Source: JBFLXR01 sp040757065
GTDB lineage: Bacteria; Pseudomonadota; Gammaproteobacteria; Burkholderiales; Gallionellaceae
Reading direction: 5' to 3'
Assembly: GCA_040757065.1 (NCBI GenBank)
Contig: JBFLXR010000012.1
Location: 9,253-73,252, forward strand
Length of the DNA: 64,000 bases
How positions within the stretch are numbered: the first letter of the stretch is position 1; each line of letters starts with the position of its first letter. Shown here one piece after another: positions 44,587 to 52,628 of this stretch. The translations under genes were made by a program, and so were the position numbers. Under the pieces are notes generated by a model, which saw only the letters and a program-made list of their open reading frames with translations, was not told the DNA's origin and did not search any database.

Positions 44587-44752
44587 TCCTCCCCGCCCTA
44601 ACGGACGCGGCAACTGTCTGGCCAGCTTCGGCGGGAATTCTAACACGGAGGGGAATGCAATATTTTGAAACAGCGAGAAAAGCCCGGAGCCCGGACTTTG
44701 GTTCCGGCGTCACATGCTGCGCATATGAGCCTACACCGCAACGCGGCGCCGA
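44587..44752. repeat. Tandem duplication, unit 2 (truncated rnpB 5' copy)
   Basis: Second copy of the unit. On the minus strand it carries a copy of the rnpB upstream region and about 50 nucleotides of the RNase P RNA 5' end, then stops at the conserved GGAGGA before P4. The 13-base junction between units (44574-44586) forms, with unit ends, a hairpin CGGCGC-TTCG-GCGCCG enclosed by CAACG/CGTTG, a very stable UUCG tetraloop. It is not a functional RNase P RNA. Confidence 0.8.
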
Positions 44753-44876
44753 TGCATTAAGAGCACCCCTAGCTACTTTACCAGGTTCGCAAATGCGGCG
44801 ATTCGGTTATGCTTGACGGACATTCGGTTCGCACCGGATTAAAACAACAACATCACCAATCAGGGAGTTATTCGCT

Positions 44877-45320
44877 ATGTTATTTCGCAGACTGTTCGCA
44901 GCCGTGCTGCTGGCTGCGCTGACCGCTTGCGCTGCCGTGCCTTTGCAGCGCGGCCAAACCGCTCAGCTGACGCAAGACGCCCCCGCCGACGAAGTTGAAA
45001 AAGTCTTCGGCAAAGCCACGGTTACCGCCACGCACGAGTTCGATTTTCAGGATAAGCATTTCCGGGCGCGCCACTACAACCTGCAAACCGGCTCGAAGCA
45101 GGAAATGTCCATGTCCTGCACACAATACGGCTGCTTCCCGGTTTTCTACACCGTTGCGGTCACCGCCCCCTATGTGGTGGTCTACAACACCGGCACGAAA
45201 AAGCTGGTCGCATGGGGGCTGGTCGAAGAGCTGAGCCGCAGCCCGGATGAATCGGTCAGCGCCATGATGCCGGCCTTGAAGGAGTCGCACGCCAAGGCGG
45301 TTGCCGAGAAAAAGAAATAA
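44877..45320 (+). CDS. Putative outer-membrane lipoprotein, function unknown
   Basis: 147 residues with a lipoprotein signal (MLFRRLFAAVLLAALTACAA, lipobox LTAC). The mature part (VEKVFGKATVTATHEFDFQD, then RHYNLQTGSKQEMSMSCTQY) may adopt an SmpA/OmlA-like small fold, which is only an impression. The C-terminus is Lys-rich. A TTGACG sequence at about 44812 could be part of its promoter. It is followed 12 bases later by a second, related-looking lipoprotein gene. Confidence 0.75.
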   Translation: MLFRRLFAAVLLAALTACAAVPLQRGQTAQLTQDAPADEVEKVFGKATVTATHEFDFQDKHFRARHYNLQTGSKQEMSMSCTQYGCFPVFYTVAVTAPYVVVYNTGTKKLVAWGLVEELSRSPDESVSAMMPALKESHAKAVAEKKK

Positions 45321-45332
45321 GCGGGGGACACG

Positions 45333-45710
45333 ATGAAGCCGTATGCCATTCGCACCACACTGATCGCCGTCTGCGCGCTGCTGCTGACGGCCTGCGCCCT
45401 GCCGCAAATTCACCACAATCAATTGGTCGGCCTGAATCTGGGCATGACGCCGGTCGAAAGCGAGCGCACGCTGCAATTAGCCCCGCTCTCCAGCTATCCG
45501 ACCGCCGTCGAAGGCGTCTCTTATACATTTCAGCGCTACAACCTGAATAACGGCATGGAGCTAAGCCTGTATCTGCTGGCCTTCGAAGACAACAAGCTCA
45601 AGTATTGGGGGTATATCGAAGACTTCCGTCGCCACCCCGACAAGCGACTGGTGCGCGCGCTCGACAATGTCATGCCCGCGATTGCAGCGGATTTGCGCAG
45701 AAAGAAATAG
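45333..45710 (+). CDS. Putative lipoprotein, paired with the preceding gene
   Basis: 125 residues, lipoprotein signal with lipobox LTAC (ALLLTACALPQIHHNQLVGL). The sequence LVGLNLGMTPVESERTLQLA resembles the BamE/SmpA-type opening LxxGMTxxEV, and YTFQRYNLNNGMELSLYLLA, GYIEDFRRHPDKRLVRALDN parallel the HYNL and VEELSRSPDES segments of the upstream lipoprotein, so the two genes are probably old duplicates. Function unknown. Confidence 0.75.
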   Translation: MKPYAIRTTLIAVCALLLTACALPQIHHNQLVGLNLGMTPVESERTLQLAPLSSYPTAVEGVSYTFQRYNLNNGMELSLYLLAFEDNKLKYWGYIEDFRRHPDKRLVRALDNVMPAIAADLRRKK

Positions 45711-45714
45711 CCGG

Positions 45715-46410
45715 CTAAAACAACCGGTCCGGCGTCAGCCGCAGCCCGAACGACACCCAGCGGCTGGTGCGCGGACCGTTGAATTGCTGTCCGGTCGTCG
45801 CGTCGAGCTGGACGATATCGGGCACGAGCATGAAGCGCGCCCCGACTTGGCTGTACGGTTGCACGCGGTTATCGCCGAACACCTCGGCAATCGCCGTCAG
45901 ACGCGGCAATAGCTGAAACTCGCCGCCGATTCCCCATGTCAGATTGTCGCGCCGGGTCGCCCGGTCGCGCAGCCAGCCGAGATTGGCGTGCAGCACAACG
46001 GCATCGTTGTCGAGCGACAGCGACAGGGGCACATAGGCATAGCGGTTGCCCAGCAGATTGGGGCCGGGATTCACATCGGGATGGCGTACCAGACCCGCCG
46101 CAAATCCAATGCCGTAGTTATTCGGCTCCAGCGGGCGCAGCAAGGTTTTCATCTGCAATACATAATCGGTGGTTGCCGCACCGCCGGTCGTATTCGCCCG
46201 CCCGCCGCCTGCCGTAATTTCGAAATTTCCGCCGAAATTGCAGGCAGGCAACGCCTAATATTCACGACTGCCGGAATAACTGCGCGTCCAACTTTCCAAC
46301 TGGCAACTATTGGCCTTGGTCAGCCGCGCATCGTCGGTCACAAACGGACGCGCCGCCCACGCCGGGGTCGGCAACAACAGAGAAAAGGCAATCAGAACCA
46401 GCTTATTCAT
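45715..46410 (-). pseudogene. Outer-membrane transporter-like protein interrupted by one in-frame TAG
   Basis: The reading frame runs from ATG 46410 (signal peptide MNKLVLIAFSLLLPTPAWAA) through TDDARLTKANSCQLESWTRS to ...SREY, meets TAG at 46257-46255, and continues in the same frame as ALPACNFGGNFEITAGGG to the natural stop at 45715. From memory, related proteins have EYWALPACN at this place, so a TGG (Trp) to TAG change is the simplest explanation. The rest (about 231 residues in total) looks intact with alternating beta-strand pattern of a barrel. The 3' part could be started from a TTG at 46251, but that lacks a signal peptide. Pseudogene, amber readthrough or sequencing error are the options. 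Confidence 0.8.
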
Positions 46411-46450
46411 AAGCGTTATTTTAACCGTATTGCGCGGGCAAACGCCGATT

Positions 46451-46466
46451 ATGACAAAACTGTCAT
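46451..46466. promoter_or_regulatory. Inverted repeat ATGACA-N4-TGTCAT upstream of the broken outer-membrane gene
   Basis: Perfect six-base arms around AAAC, 41 bases upstream of the start of the interrupted gene, in the gap to pal. It has the size of an operator. The half-site resembles a single Pho half-site but the arms are inverted, so it is not a canonical Pho box. Confidence 0.4.
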
Positions 46467-46472
46467 ACTCCG

Positions 46473-46509
46473 AAAACACGAGGCCCCGTCGGCTCGCGCC
46501 GACGGCGCC
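46473..46509 (-). terminator. Terminator of pal
   Basis: Minus strand stem GGCGCCGTCGGC with GCCGACGGGGCC (46509-46498 and 46493-46482, one mismatch) followed by CTCGTGTTTTC, 22 bases after the pal stop. Confidence 0.7.
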
Positions 46510-46530
46510 TTTGCGCAACAGTCGGCCGGA

Positions 46531-47037
46531 TTACTTCTTCGCGGCGTCGTAGTTCAGGTCTGCGCGGCGGTTCTGCTTCCAGGCTTCTTCGTTATGGCCT
46601 TCCGCCTTCGGCTTGCTTTCGCCGTAGCTCAGCGTATCGACCTGCTCAGCCTTCGCACCGTTGGCAAGCAGCGCTTTTTTCACGCTGTCGGCGCGACGCT
46701 GACCCAGCGCCAGATTGTATTCATTGCTGCCACGCTCGTCGCAGTTGCCTTCCACGCGCACTTTACGGTGCGGACGGTATTTCAGGTACTTGCCATGCGC
46801 TTCCAGCATGGCCTTGTCCTCTGCCTGCACGGCCGAAACGTCGAACGGGAAATACGTGCTGCGCTTAGCCAGATCGGCATTGTTCGGATCGTTCAGCGGA
46901 TCGACCACCGGCTTGGCGGCGGGAGCAGCAGCTTGCGGAGCCGGCGCCGCAGCGGGTTGTTCTGGCGCCTTGGGCTTGTCGCTTGCGCAAGCCGCCAACA
47001 AATTAGCCAACACCGCAGCGATGAGTACCTTCTTCAT
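46531..47037 (-). CDS. pal: Peptidoglycan-associated lipoprotein Pal
   Basis: Outer-membrane lipoprotein that binds peptidoglycan and helps outer-membrane constriction. Start ATG 47037: lipoprotein signal MKKVLIAAVLANLLAACASD. A Pro/Ala linker leads to the OmpA-like domain with YFPFDVSAVQAEDKAMLEAH, VRVEGNCDERGSNEYNLALG and QRRADSVKKALLANGAKAEQ. 168 residues. The usual partners tolQRAB are not adjacent, so pal is monocistronic here. Confidence 0.93.
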   Translation of the reverse strand: MKKVLIAAVLANLLAACASDKPKAPEQPAAAPAPQAAAPAAKPVVDPLNDPNNADLAKRSTYFPFDVSAVQAEDKAMLEAHGKYLKYRPHRKVRVEGNCDERGSNEYNLALGQRRADSVKKALLANGAKAEQVDTLSYGESKPKAEGHNEEAWKQNRRADLNYDAAKK

Positions 47038-47334
47038 GATTTCTCCTTGATATTCGCTCATTGATTATTATCGTACACCCCGCCCGACCGGATATTTCCG
47101 ACCGCGCCCGGCATATTCACGCCTATATTACACCAAAATCTATTTGCGTAAATGTTTACAGGGGATTTTCGCGCCATTTTGCGCGATCCTCCCTGAATTG
47201 TAGGTTTATTAGCGGCATCGCGCAGAAAAAGTTGAATCGAGCCGCACTCAGCACAGTTAAGCATCACGCTTATTGCTTAAGTGCCGCACACACGATTAGG
47301 CTTACCCGCTCCATCAACCACTGCGGGAGCCACC
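47038..47334. other. Divergent promoter region between pal and the PsiF-like gene
   Basis: About 297 bases, moderately AT-rich, with no credible coding sequence. It must contain the promoters of both flanking genes. A small inverted repeat CGCGCCATTTTGCGCG lies near 47170. I found no Pho box here despite the psiF-like gene. Confidence 0.5.
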
Positions 47335-47595
47335 ATGAAAAAACTCGTTTACGTCCTGATCGCTGCCTTCTTCGCCGCGCAAACCGCCTATGCCGAAGAT
47401 GCCGCCTGCGACGCCAAAGCCGCCGAAAAGAAACTGGCCGGCGCAGCTAAAAACAGTTTCATGAAGAAATGCGAACGCGATGCCAAGGCCGACACCGCCA
47501 AGCAAAGCTGCGATGCACAGGCTGCCGAAAAGAAATTGAAAGGCGCGGCCAAGAACAGCTTCACCAAAAAATGCGTGGCTGACGCAACCAAGTAA
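47335..47595 (+). CDS. PsiF-repeat periplasmic protein
   Basis: 86 residues. Signal peptide MKKLVYVLIAAFFAAQTAYA, then two PsiF-type repeats: CDAKAAEKKLAGAAKNSFMK and CDAQAAEKKLKGAAKNSFTK, each closing with KC. The namesake in E. coli is induced by phosphate starvation; the molecular role is unknown. Four cysteines suggest two disulphides or a metal site. An upstream ATG at 47281 is open, but MKKLVYV gives the proper signal peptide. Confidence 0.88.
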   Translation: MKKLVYVLIAAFFAAQTAYAEDAACDAKAAEKKLAGAAKNSFMKKCERDAKADTAKQSCDAQAAEKKLKGAAKNSFTKKCVADATK

Positions 47596-47616
47596 GCCTT
47601 TCTACCCGCTGAAACG

Positions 47617-47643
47617 AACAGGGCGAGACATCCTCGCCCTGTT
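47617..47643 (+). terminator. Hairpin after the PsiF-like gene
   Basis: Eleven-bp perfect stem AACAGGGCGAG with its complement, five-base loop, 22 bases after the stop. The T-run is weak (GCATTTG). It lies between convergent genes and could serve either strand. Confidence 0.6.
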
Positions 47644-47661
47644 GCATTTGATGCGTCCCGT

Positions 47662-48882
47662 TCAGCTTCCGCTGCCGTTCGCCGTCCCGCTCCCGCCCGG
47701 CTCCAACCCCTTCGGGAAAAACACCCACATCCGGCCTTGCTGTTTCATGCGCCCGGCGTTGGCAGCGGCGGTTTCGCCGAAGCCCCAGAAGAAATCGGCG
47801 CGAATCACGCCCTTAATCGCGCCGCCGGTATCCTGCGCCAGCATCAGGCGATTAAGCGGGGTGTTGGAATTCGGCTCGGTGGTGGCGAGCAACACCGGCG
47901 CACCGAGCGGCACGACGCGGGTATCCACCGCAATGCTGTAGCCGCCGGTGAGCGGCACACCCAGCGCACCGAGCGGCGCAGTGAGATGACCGGGCAATTC
48001 GCGGAAAAAAACGTAGCTCGGGTTTTGTCCGAGCAAGGCGGGCAGTTTATCCGGGTTGCGCTGCCCCCACGCCTTGATGCCCTGCATCGAGGCTTCTTCC
48101 GGCTTGAGTTCGCCCATTTCGATCAGCTTTTTACCGACCGACACATAAGGGAAGCCGTTCTGGTCGGCATACCCCACTTTGAGCGCCTGCCCATCGGGCA
48201 ATTCGATGCGCCCGGAGCCCTGAATTTGCAGGAAGAACAGCTCGACCGGATCTTCCACCCAGCACAGCTCACGCCCTTTCAGTGCAGCGGCGCCGGCATC
48301 GATTTCGGCGCGGTTGTAATACGGCACCACGCGCTTGCCCTTCAGCCGTCCGCGCAGGCGCATGCCTTTGAGTTGCGGATAGACTTCGCCGAGGTCGATT
48401 TCCAGCAAATCGTCCGGCGCGGCATACAGCGGGTAGCGGAAGCGTGCGCTCTTATGCTTCGCGCCCTTCAGCAAGGGTTCGTAATAGCCGGTAATCAGGC
48501 CGGTTTCACCGCCTTCGGCAGTGCGAATCTGATAAGGCGTGAAGTTGGCTTCGAAAAAAGCGCGTTGCGCGGCGTTATCGGCGGCATCCACCTGGCCGGA
48601 CTGGGCGCACACTTCCTGCCAGCCCTTTTTCTTGCTGAGGGCTTTGCAGCTTTGCTGGAACGCTTGCCAGGAATTCGCCAGATTGAGCGCGCCCCAGTCG
48701 GGCAGACTTTCCCAGCCGGCAGGAACGAATACCGGCTGCGGCACAGCGGCGACGGGCGGTTTTTCAGGCGGGCACTGGCATTGCGCGGGCGGCGGCTTGG
48801 GCGTTTCCTTGGCGGTATCCTTCACCGCTGCCGTCTGACACCCCGCCAACACGCCCGCCAACACTAACCAACCGAATTTCAT
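47662..48882 (-). CDS. mltA: Membrane-bound lytic murein transglycosylase A
   Basis: Outer-membrane lipoprotein that cleaves peptidoglycan glycan strands with 1,6-anhydro ends. Lipoprotein signal MKFGWLVLAGVLAGCQ (lipobox LAGC), a Pro/Cys-rich linker (PPAQCQCPPEKPP), then MltA domain (LITGYYEPLLKGAKHKSARF) and the 3D domain with the catalytic aspartate region AQDTGGAIKGVIRADFFWGF. 406 residues. The CQC pair in the linker is unusual. Confidence 0.94.
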   Translation of the reverse strand: MKFGWLVLAGVLAGCQTAAVKDTAKETPKPPPAQCQCPPEKPPVAAVPQPVFVPAGWESLPDWGALNLANSWQAFQQSCKALSKKKGWQEVCAQSGQVDAADNAAQRAFFEANFTPYQIRTAEGGETGLITGYYEPLLKGAKHKSARFRYPLYAAPDDLLEIDLGEVYPQLKGMRLRGRLKGKRVVPYYNRAEIDAGAAALKGRELCWVEDPVELFFLQIQGSGRIELPDGQALKVGYADQNGFPYVSVGKKLIEMGELKPEEASMQGIKAWGQRNPDKLPALLGQNPSYVFFRELPGHLTAPLGALGVPLTGGYSIAVDTRVVPLGAPVLLATTEPNSNTPLNRLMLAQDTGGAIKGVIRADFFWGFGETAAANAGRMKQQGRMWVFFPKGLEPGGSGTANGSGS

Positions 48883-48938
48883 GCGCCGTCTCCAGATTTA
48901 GAATGCGGCGCATTATCGCGCATTTCGCGCGCGGCGGC

Positions 48939-50557
48939 TCAAGCGAACTTGAAGCGGTTGCGCCCTTCGCTCTTGGCGGCGTACATGGCGGCGTCGGCAC
49001 GCCTGATCAACGCGTCCTGATCGGGCGCATCGAGCGGGTACAGCGCAATACCGATGCTGCACGACACCTCGGCCTCGATGCCTTCGATGGAAAACGGCTG
49101 CACCAGCGCATTCAGGATATTCTGCGCCACAGCGCGCACGCGGGTCGTTTCGGTCAGACCGGAAAGAATCACCGTGAATTCGTCGCCGCCCATACGCGCC
49201 ACCGTGTCGGTATCGCGCACGCAGTTGTTGATGCGGAGCGCGGCCTGCCGCAGCAGCTTGTCGCCGATGTCATGGCCGTGGGTGTCGTTCACCTCCTTGA
49301 AGCGGTCGAGATCGAGGAAGAACAGCGCCAGCGACTGCTGACTGCGGTGGCATTTCTTGATTTCCTGCTCCAGCCGGTCGAAGAACAGGCGACGGTTGGG
49401 CAGGTCGGTCGCATGGTCGTAGTTCGCCTGCCGCCACATCAGATCGGAAGCATGCTTCTTCTCGGTAATGTCGGTGAACACCGCCACGCGGCGGTACAAT
49501 TCGCCGTGCTTATCCAGAATCGTGCTGATGGTCAGAAATTCGGCATAATCGCGCCCGTTCTTGTGGCGGTTCCACAACTCGCCTTCCCAATAGCCGTCGC
49601 GGTTCAGGGCTTGCCACATCTGCTCGTACAGCTCCGGCGTCTGCCGGGGAGACTTAAACAGACTCGGCATCTGCCCGATTACCTCATGAAACTCGTAGCC
49701 GGTGATCTCGGTAAAGGCCGGATTCACGCTGACAATGCGGTTCGACTCGTCGGTGACCATAATCGCCGCATTGCTGAACTGGAACACCGTCGAGGCGATT
49801 TTCAGCTCTTCTTCCGCGCGCTTGCGGGCGGTAATGTCGCGCATAAAAGTAAAAAACACGCCGCCGCGCACATCGAGATAACGCACGCTGGCTTCCAGAT
49901 CGATCAGCGTGCCATCCTTGCGGCGGTGGCGCGTCTCGAAACGGTCATAACCGTTTTCCACGATCTTCCGGATATGCGCCGCAGTTTCTTGCGGCGACTC
50001 GATCGCTTCCAGATCGTTGATGCGCATGGTCAGCAGCTCTTCACGGCTGTAGCCGACCATTTCGCAATAAGCATCGTTCAAATCCAGAATGCGCGCCGTA
50101 TTGGGATCGACCGCATAAAATCCGTCCATCGAGGCTTGCACCATCGCGCCGTATTCCAGCTCGCGCTGTTTGCGTTCGGTAATATCACGGCAGACGTTCA
50201 GAAAGGCCGGGCGGCCATTATAAGTAACGGTGCGATATGCATTTCCACCGACACATGCGTGCCATCGGCGCGAACCTGTACCGCTTCGAAGGTGGCTTCG
50301 CCGTCGCGCTTGAGCAACGCCATGCGCTCGGCAACTTTGGAGGCCGAGTCAGCATCGTCGATGTCCACCGGGCCGAGTCGCAGAATTTCCTCGCGGCTGC
50401 GCCCGAGGTGCTTGCAGGCCGCCGCATTCGCTTCCACGAATTTACGGGTTTCCTGATCCACCACCAGAATCGGATCGCCCACCGACTCGAACAGCGTGCA
50501 CTGCATCCCCTCTTCGAGCGGATTGCACACTTTTTTATTACTCTTTTCCATATCCAT
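48939..50557 (-). pseudogene. PAS-PAS-PAS-GGDEF diguanylate cyclase, split by a frameshift
   Basis: Two adjacent frames together make one protein. The 5' frame (50557-50198) encodes MDMEKSNKKVCNPLEEGMQ and a PAS domain to VSVEMHIAP. Near 50228-50234 a single missing base shifts the frame; the other frame carries on with VTYNGRPAFLNVCRDITERK, the normal end of a PAS domain, then two further PAS domains (NDAYCEMVGYSREELLTMRI and NPAFTEITGYEFHEVIGQMP) and a GGDEF domain. The GGDEF site is intact (RMGGDEFTVIL) with an RDTD inhibitory I-site five residues before it. It would make cyclic di-GMP. The 3' part could be translated alone from ATG 50144 (401 residues, two PAS plus GGDEF). No EAL domain. 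Confidence 0.85.
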
Positions 50558-50623
50558 TAGTATATTTTAATATATCACCCCCGCCGGGGCAAACCGCCCT
50601 GCGCCGCATTGCCCTGCGCATTT

Positions 50624-50652
50624 TTGCATTTCGTGTAAAATGCGTATGTAAT
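50624..50652 (+). promoter_or_regulatory. Probable sigma-70 promoter for the rpe operon
   Basis: TTGCAT (50624-50629), 17-base spacer, TGTAAT (50647-50652), 33 bases before the rpe start codon. Confidence 0.55.
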
Positions 50653-50684
50653 CAATATTCGCAACATTTGTGTTAAGGACTGTC

Positions 50685-51374
50685 ATGTATCAAATCGCTC
50701 CGAGCATTCTTTCCGCCAACTTCGCCAAGCTGGGCGAAGAAGTCGATAACGTCATCGCCTCCGGCGCCGACATCGTGCATTTCGACGTGATGGACAACCA
50801 TTACGTGCCCAACCTGACCATCGGCCCGCTGGTGTGCGAAGCCCTGCGCAAGCACGGCGTCACCGCACCCATCGACGTGCATCTGATGGTTAAACCGGTG
50901 GATCGCATCATTCCCGATTTCGCTAAGGCCGGCGCAACGTTCATCACCTTCCACCCGGAAGCTTCCGAACATATCGACCGCACCATCGGCCTGATTAAAG
51001 AAAGCGGCTGCAAAGCCGGTCTGGTGTTCAACCCGTCCACCCCGCTGGACGTGCTGGAATACACCCTGCCGAAGTTGGACATGGTATTGCTGATGTCGGT
51101 GAACCCCGGTTTCGGCGGTCAGAAATTCATCCCCCACGTGCTGGACAAAGCACGTAAGGTACGTCAAATGATCGATGCGGGCAGTTATAACTGCCTGCTG
51201 GAAATCGACGGCGGCGTCGGCCCGGCCAACATCCGCGAAGTGGCGGAAGCCGGTGTGGACACCTTCGTGGCTGGCTCCGCCGTATTCGGCAAGCGCAATG
51301 AAGCCGACCCGAACCGTTACGACACCATCATCGGCGAAATGCGCGCCGAGTTGGCGAAAGTCAAAAAGGGCTAA
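50685..51374 (+). CDS. rpe: Ribulose-phosphate 3-epimerase
   Basis: Interconverts ribulose 5-phosphate and xylulose 5-phosphate in the pentose phosphate or Calvin cycle. TIM barrel with IAPSILSANFAKLGEEVDNV, HFDVMDNHYVPNLTIGP, HLMVKPVD, MSVNPGFGGQKFI and LEIDGGVGPANI. 229 residues from ATG 50685; a short upstream extension is open but not needed. First gene of rpe - lipoprotein - gph - trpE, an arrangement common in proteobacteria with rpe-gph-trpE linked. Confidence 0.97.
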   Translation: MYQIAPSILSANFAKLGEEVDNVIASGADIVHFDVMDNHYVPNLTIGPLVCEALRKHGVTAPIDVHLMVKPVDRIIPDFAKAGATFITFHPEASEHIDRTIGLIKESGCKAGLVFNPSTPLDVLEYTLPKLDMVLLMSVNPGFGGQKFIPHVLDKARKVRQMIDAGSYNCLLEIDGGVGPANIREVAEAGVDTFVAGSAVFGKRNEADPNRYDTIIGEMRAELAKVKKG

Positions 51375-51378
51375 GGCC

Positions 51379-51792
51379 ATGCGTCCGGCGTCTTACTTGC
51401 TGATCGGTTTGCTGGCGCTGGCGGGCTGCGACAAGCTCACCGGCAAAAACCCTGAACAAGATCAAAAAAGCAAAGACGCGGTCGCGGTAGGCTACGCCTG
51501 CCGCGTCTCGCAAAAGGCGCCGGAAGCCTGCATGAAGGAAAACGAAGCGCAAAGCCCCGCGCTGATTCTGGACGGCTGGAAAAAAGCCGATCAGGACATC
51601 AAGAACCGCGCGATCGACGCCAACATGATTAACCCGCCGCCGCTCGCTCCGGAAAGCGCCGCAGCACATGGCGAGGGTAAAGACGAAGAGGCGAAGAAGG
51701 ACGAAAAAGCCGAGGAGAAGCCGGCCGAAGATAAAAAGCCGTCGGAACCGCCCAGCACCAAGGTGCTCGGTCAGAAGATGAAGGCTCACTAA
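51379..51792 (+). CDS. Small lipoprotein with charged C-terminal tail, function unknown
   Basis: 137 residues, five bases after rpe. Lipoprotein signal MRPASYLLIGLLALAGCDKL (lipobox LAGC). A short folded part follows (GYACRVSQKAPEACMKENEA, with two cysteines that may pair), then a Glu/Lys/Pro-rich disordered tail. It sits between rpe and gph, whose order is otherwise conserved. I do not recognise a family. Confidence 0.75.
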   Translation: MRPASYLLIGLLALAGCDKLTGKNPEQDQKSKDAVAVGYACRVSQKAPEACMKENEAQSPALILDGWKKADQDIKNRAIDANMINPPPLAPESAAAHGEGKDEEAKKDEKAEEKPAEDKKPSEPPSTKVLGQKMKAH

Positions 51793-51835
51793 GAATTCAG
51801 CCGCCCGGCACTGCCGGACGACGCAAGGAATAACC

Positions 51836-52540
51836 ATGCAACAAGCTCAAATTCGCAGCGCACTGCCGTTCCCCGTTGCCGTTTCCGCGATCGTGATCGA
51901 TCTGGACGGCACGTTGCTGCACACCGCCCCGGAACTGGCGGAATCCGCCAACCGCATGCTGCGCGACATGGGGCGTGCGCCCGTTTCGCAAGATTTGCTG
52001 ATGAGCTACATCGGCAACGGCATTCACTGGCTGGTAAAACGCGCCCTGACCGGCGATATGTACGCCGAGCCGGACGCTGCGCTGTTCGACGAAGCGCTGC
52101 CGATTTTCGAAAAGCACTACACCGAACTGGCCTGCCAAAGCCAGCCGTTCCAGAACGTGGTGCAAGGTCTGGACGCTATGCAGGCAGCCGGTTTCCGTCT
52201 GGGCTGCATCACCAACAAAGTGATGCGCTATACCGACCCGATTTTGCAGCACTCCGGGATGGCGAAGTATTTCGACATCGTGCTGGCGGGCGACACCCTG
52301 CCGGAAAAGAAGCCGCACCCGCTGCCGCTGCTGCACGCCGCGAAGTTTTTCGGCTGCCCGATCGAACAGCTGCTGCTGGTGGGCGATTCGCTGAGCGATG
52401 CGCAAGCCGCACGTGCCGCCGGCTGCCCGATTATCTGCGTGCCTTACGGCTATAATCACGGCGAACCGGTCGAAACGCTGGACATCGACGCTGTGATTCC
52501 CGATTTGTCCGGCGTGCTGCCGCTGATCAAACGCGCCTGA
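51836..52540 (+). CDS. gph: Phosphoglycolate phosphatase
   Basis: HAD-superfamily phosphatase that removes 2-phosphoglycolate from DNA repair or photorespiration-like reactions. Motif I is IVIDLDGTLLHTAPELAESA, motif II CITNKVMRYTDP, motif III/IV PEKKPHPLPLLHAAK and VGDSLSDAQAARAAGCP. 234 residues. Cotranscribed with rpe and ending six bases before the trp leader peptide. Confidence 0.94.
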   Translation: MQQAQIRSALPFPVAVSAIVIDLDGTLLHTAPELAESANRMLRDMGRAPVSQDLLMSYIGNGIHWLVKRALTGDMYAEPDAALFDEALPIFEKHYTELACQSQPFQNVVQGLDAMQAAGFRLGCITNKVMRYTDPILQHSGMAKYFDIVLAGDTLPEKKPHPLPLLHAAKFFGCPIEQLLLVGDSLSDAQAARAAGCPIICVPYGYNHGEPVETLDIDAVIPDLSGVLPLIKRA

Positions 52541-52545
52541 ACCTT

Positions 52546-52599
52546 ATGCAAACGAAACCCCTCAAAATCTGGAGAGCAATCGCCGGCTGGCGATGGTGA
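52546..52599 (+). CDS. trpL: trp leader peptide (TrpL)
   Basis: A 17-codon frame MQTKPLKIWRAIAGWRW, too short for usual gene calling, that starts six bases after gph and ends in TGA. Three of 17 codons are TGG, two of them within the last three codons, the pattern of trp operon leader peptides. Ribosome stalling at these codons when tryptophanyl-tRNA is scarce would control the hairpins at 52629-52705 and so trpE. No strong ribosome-binding site is visible; coupling to gph could supply ribosomes. Confidence 0.82.
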   Translation: MQTKPLKIWRAIAGWRW

Positions 52600-52628
52600 A
52601 CTTCACCGCCGCCCCGACCCGGCTGCGC

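Noticed and set aside
44461..44668. Short open frames in the rnpB duplication (for example residues ending NSNTEGN)
   Set aside because: They repeat only because the RNA gene's flank is duplicated and have no start signals.
47038..47334. Search for a Pho box upstream of the PsiF-like gene
   Set aside because: No pair of TGTCA half-sites at 11-base spacing is present, so phosphate control of this gene is not supported by the sequence.
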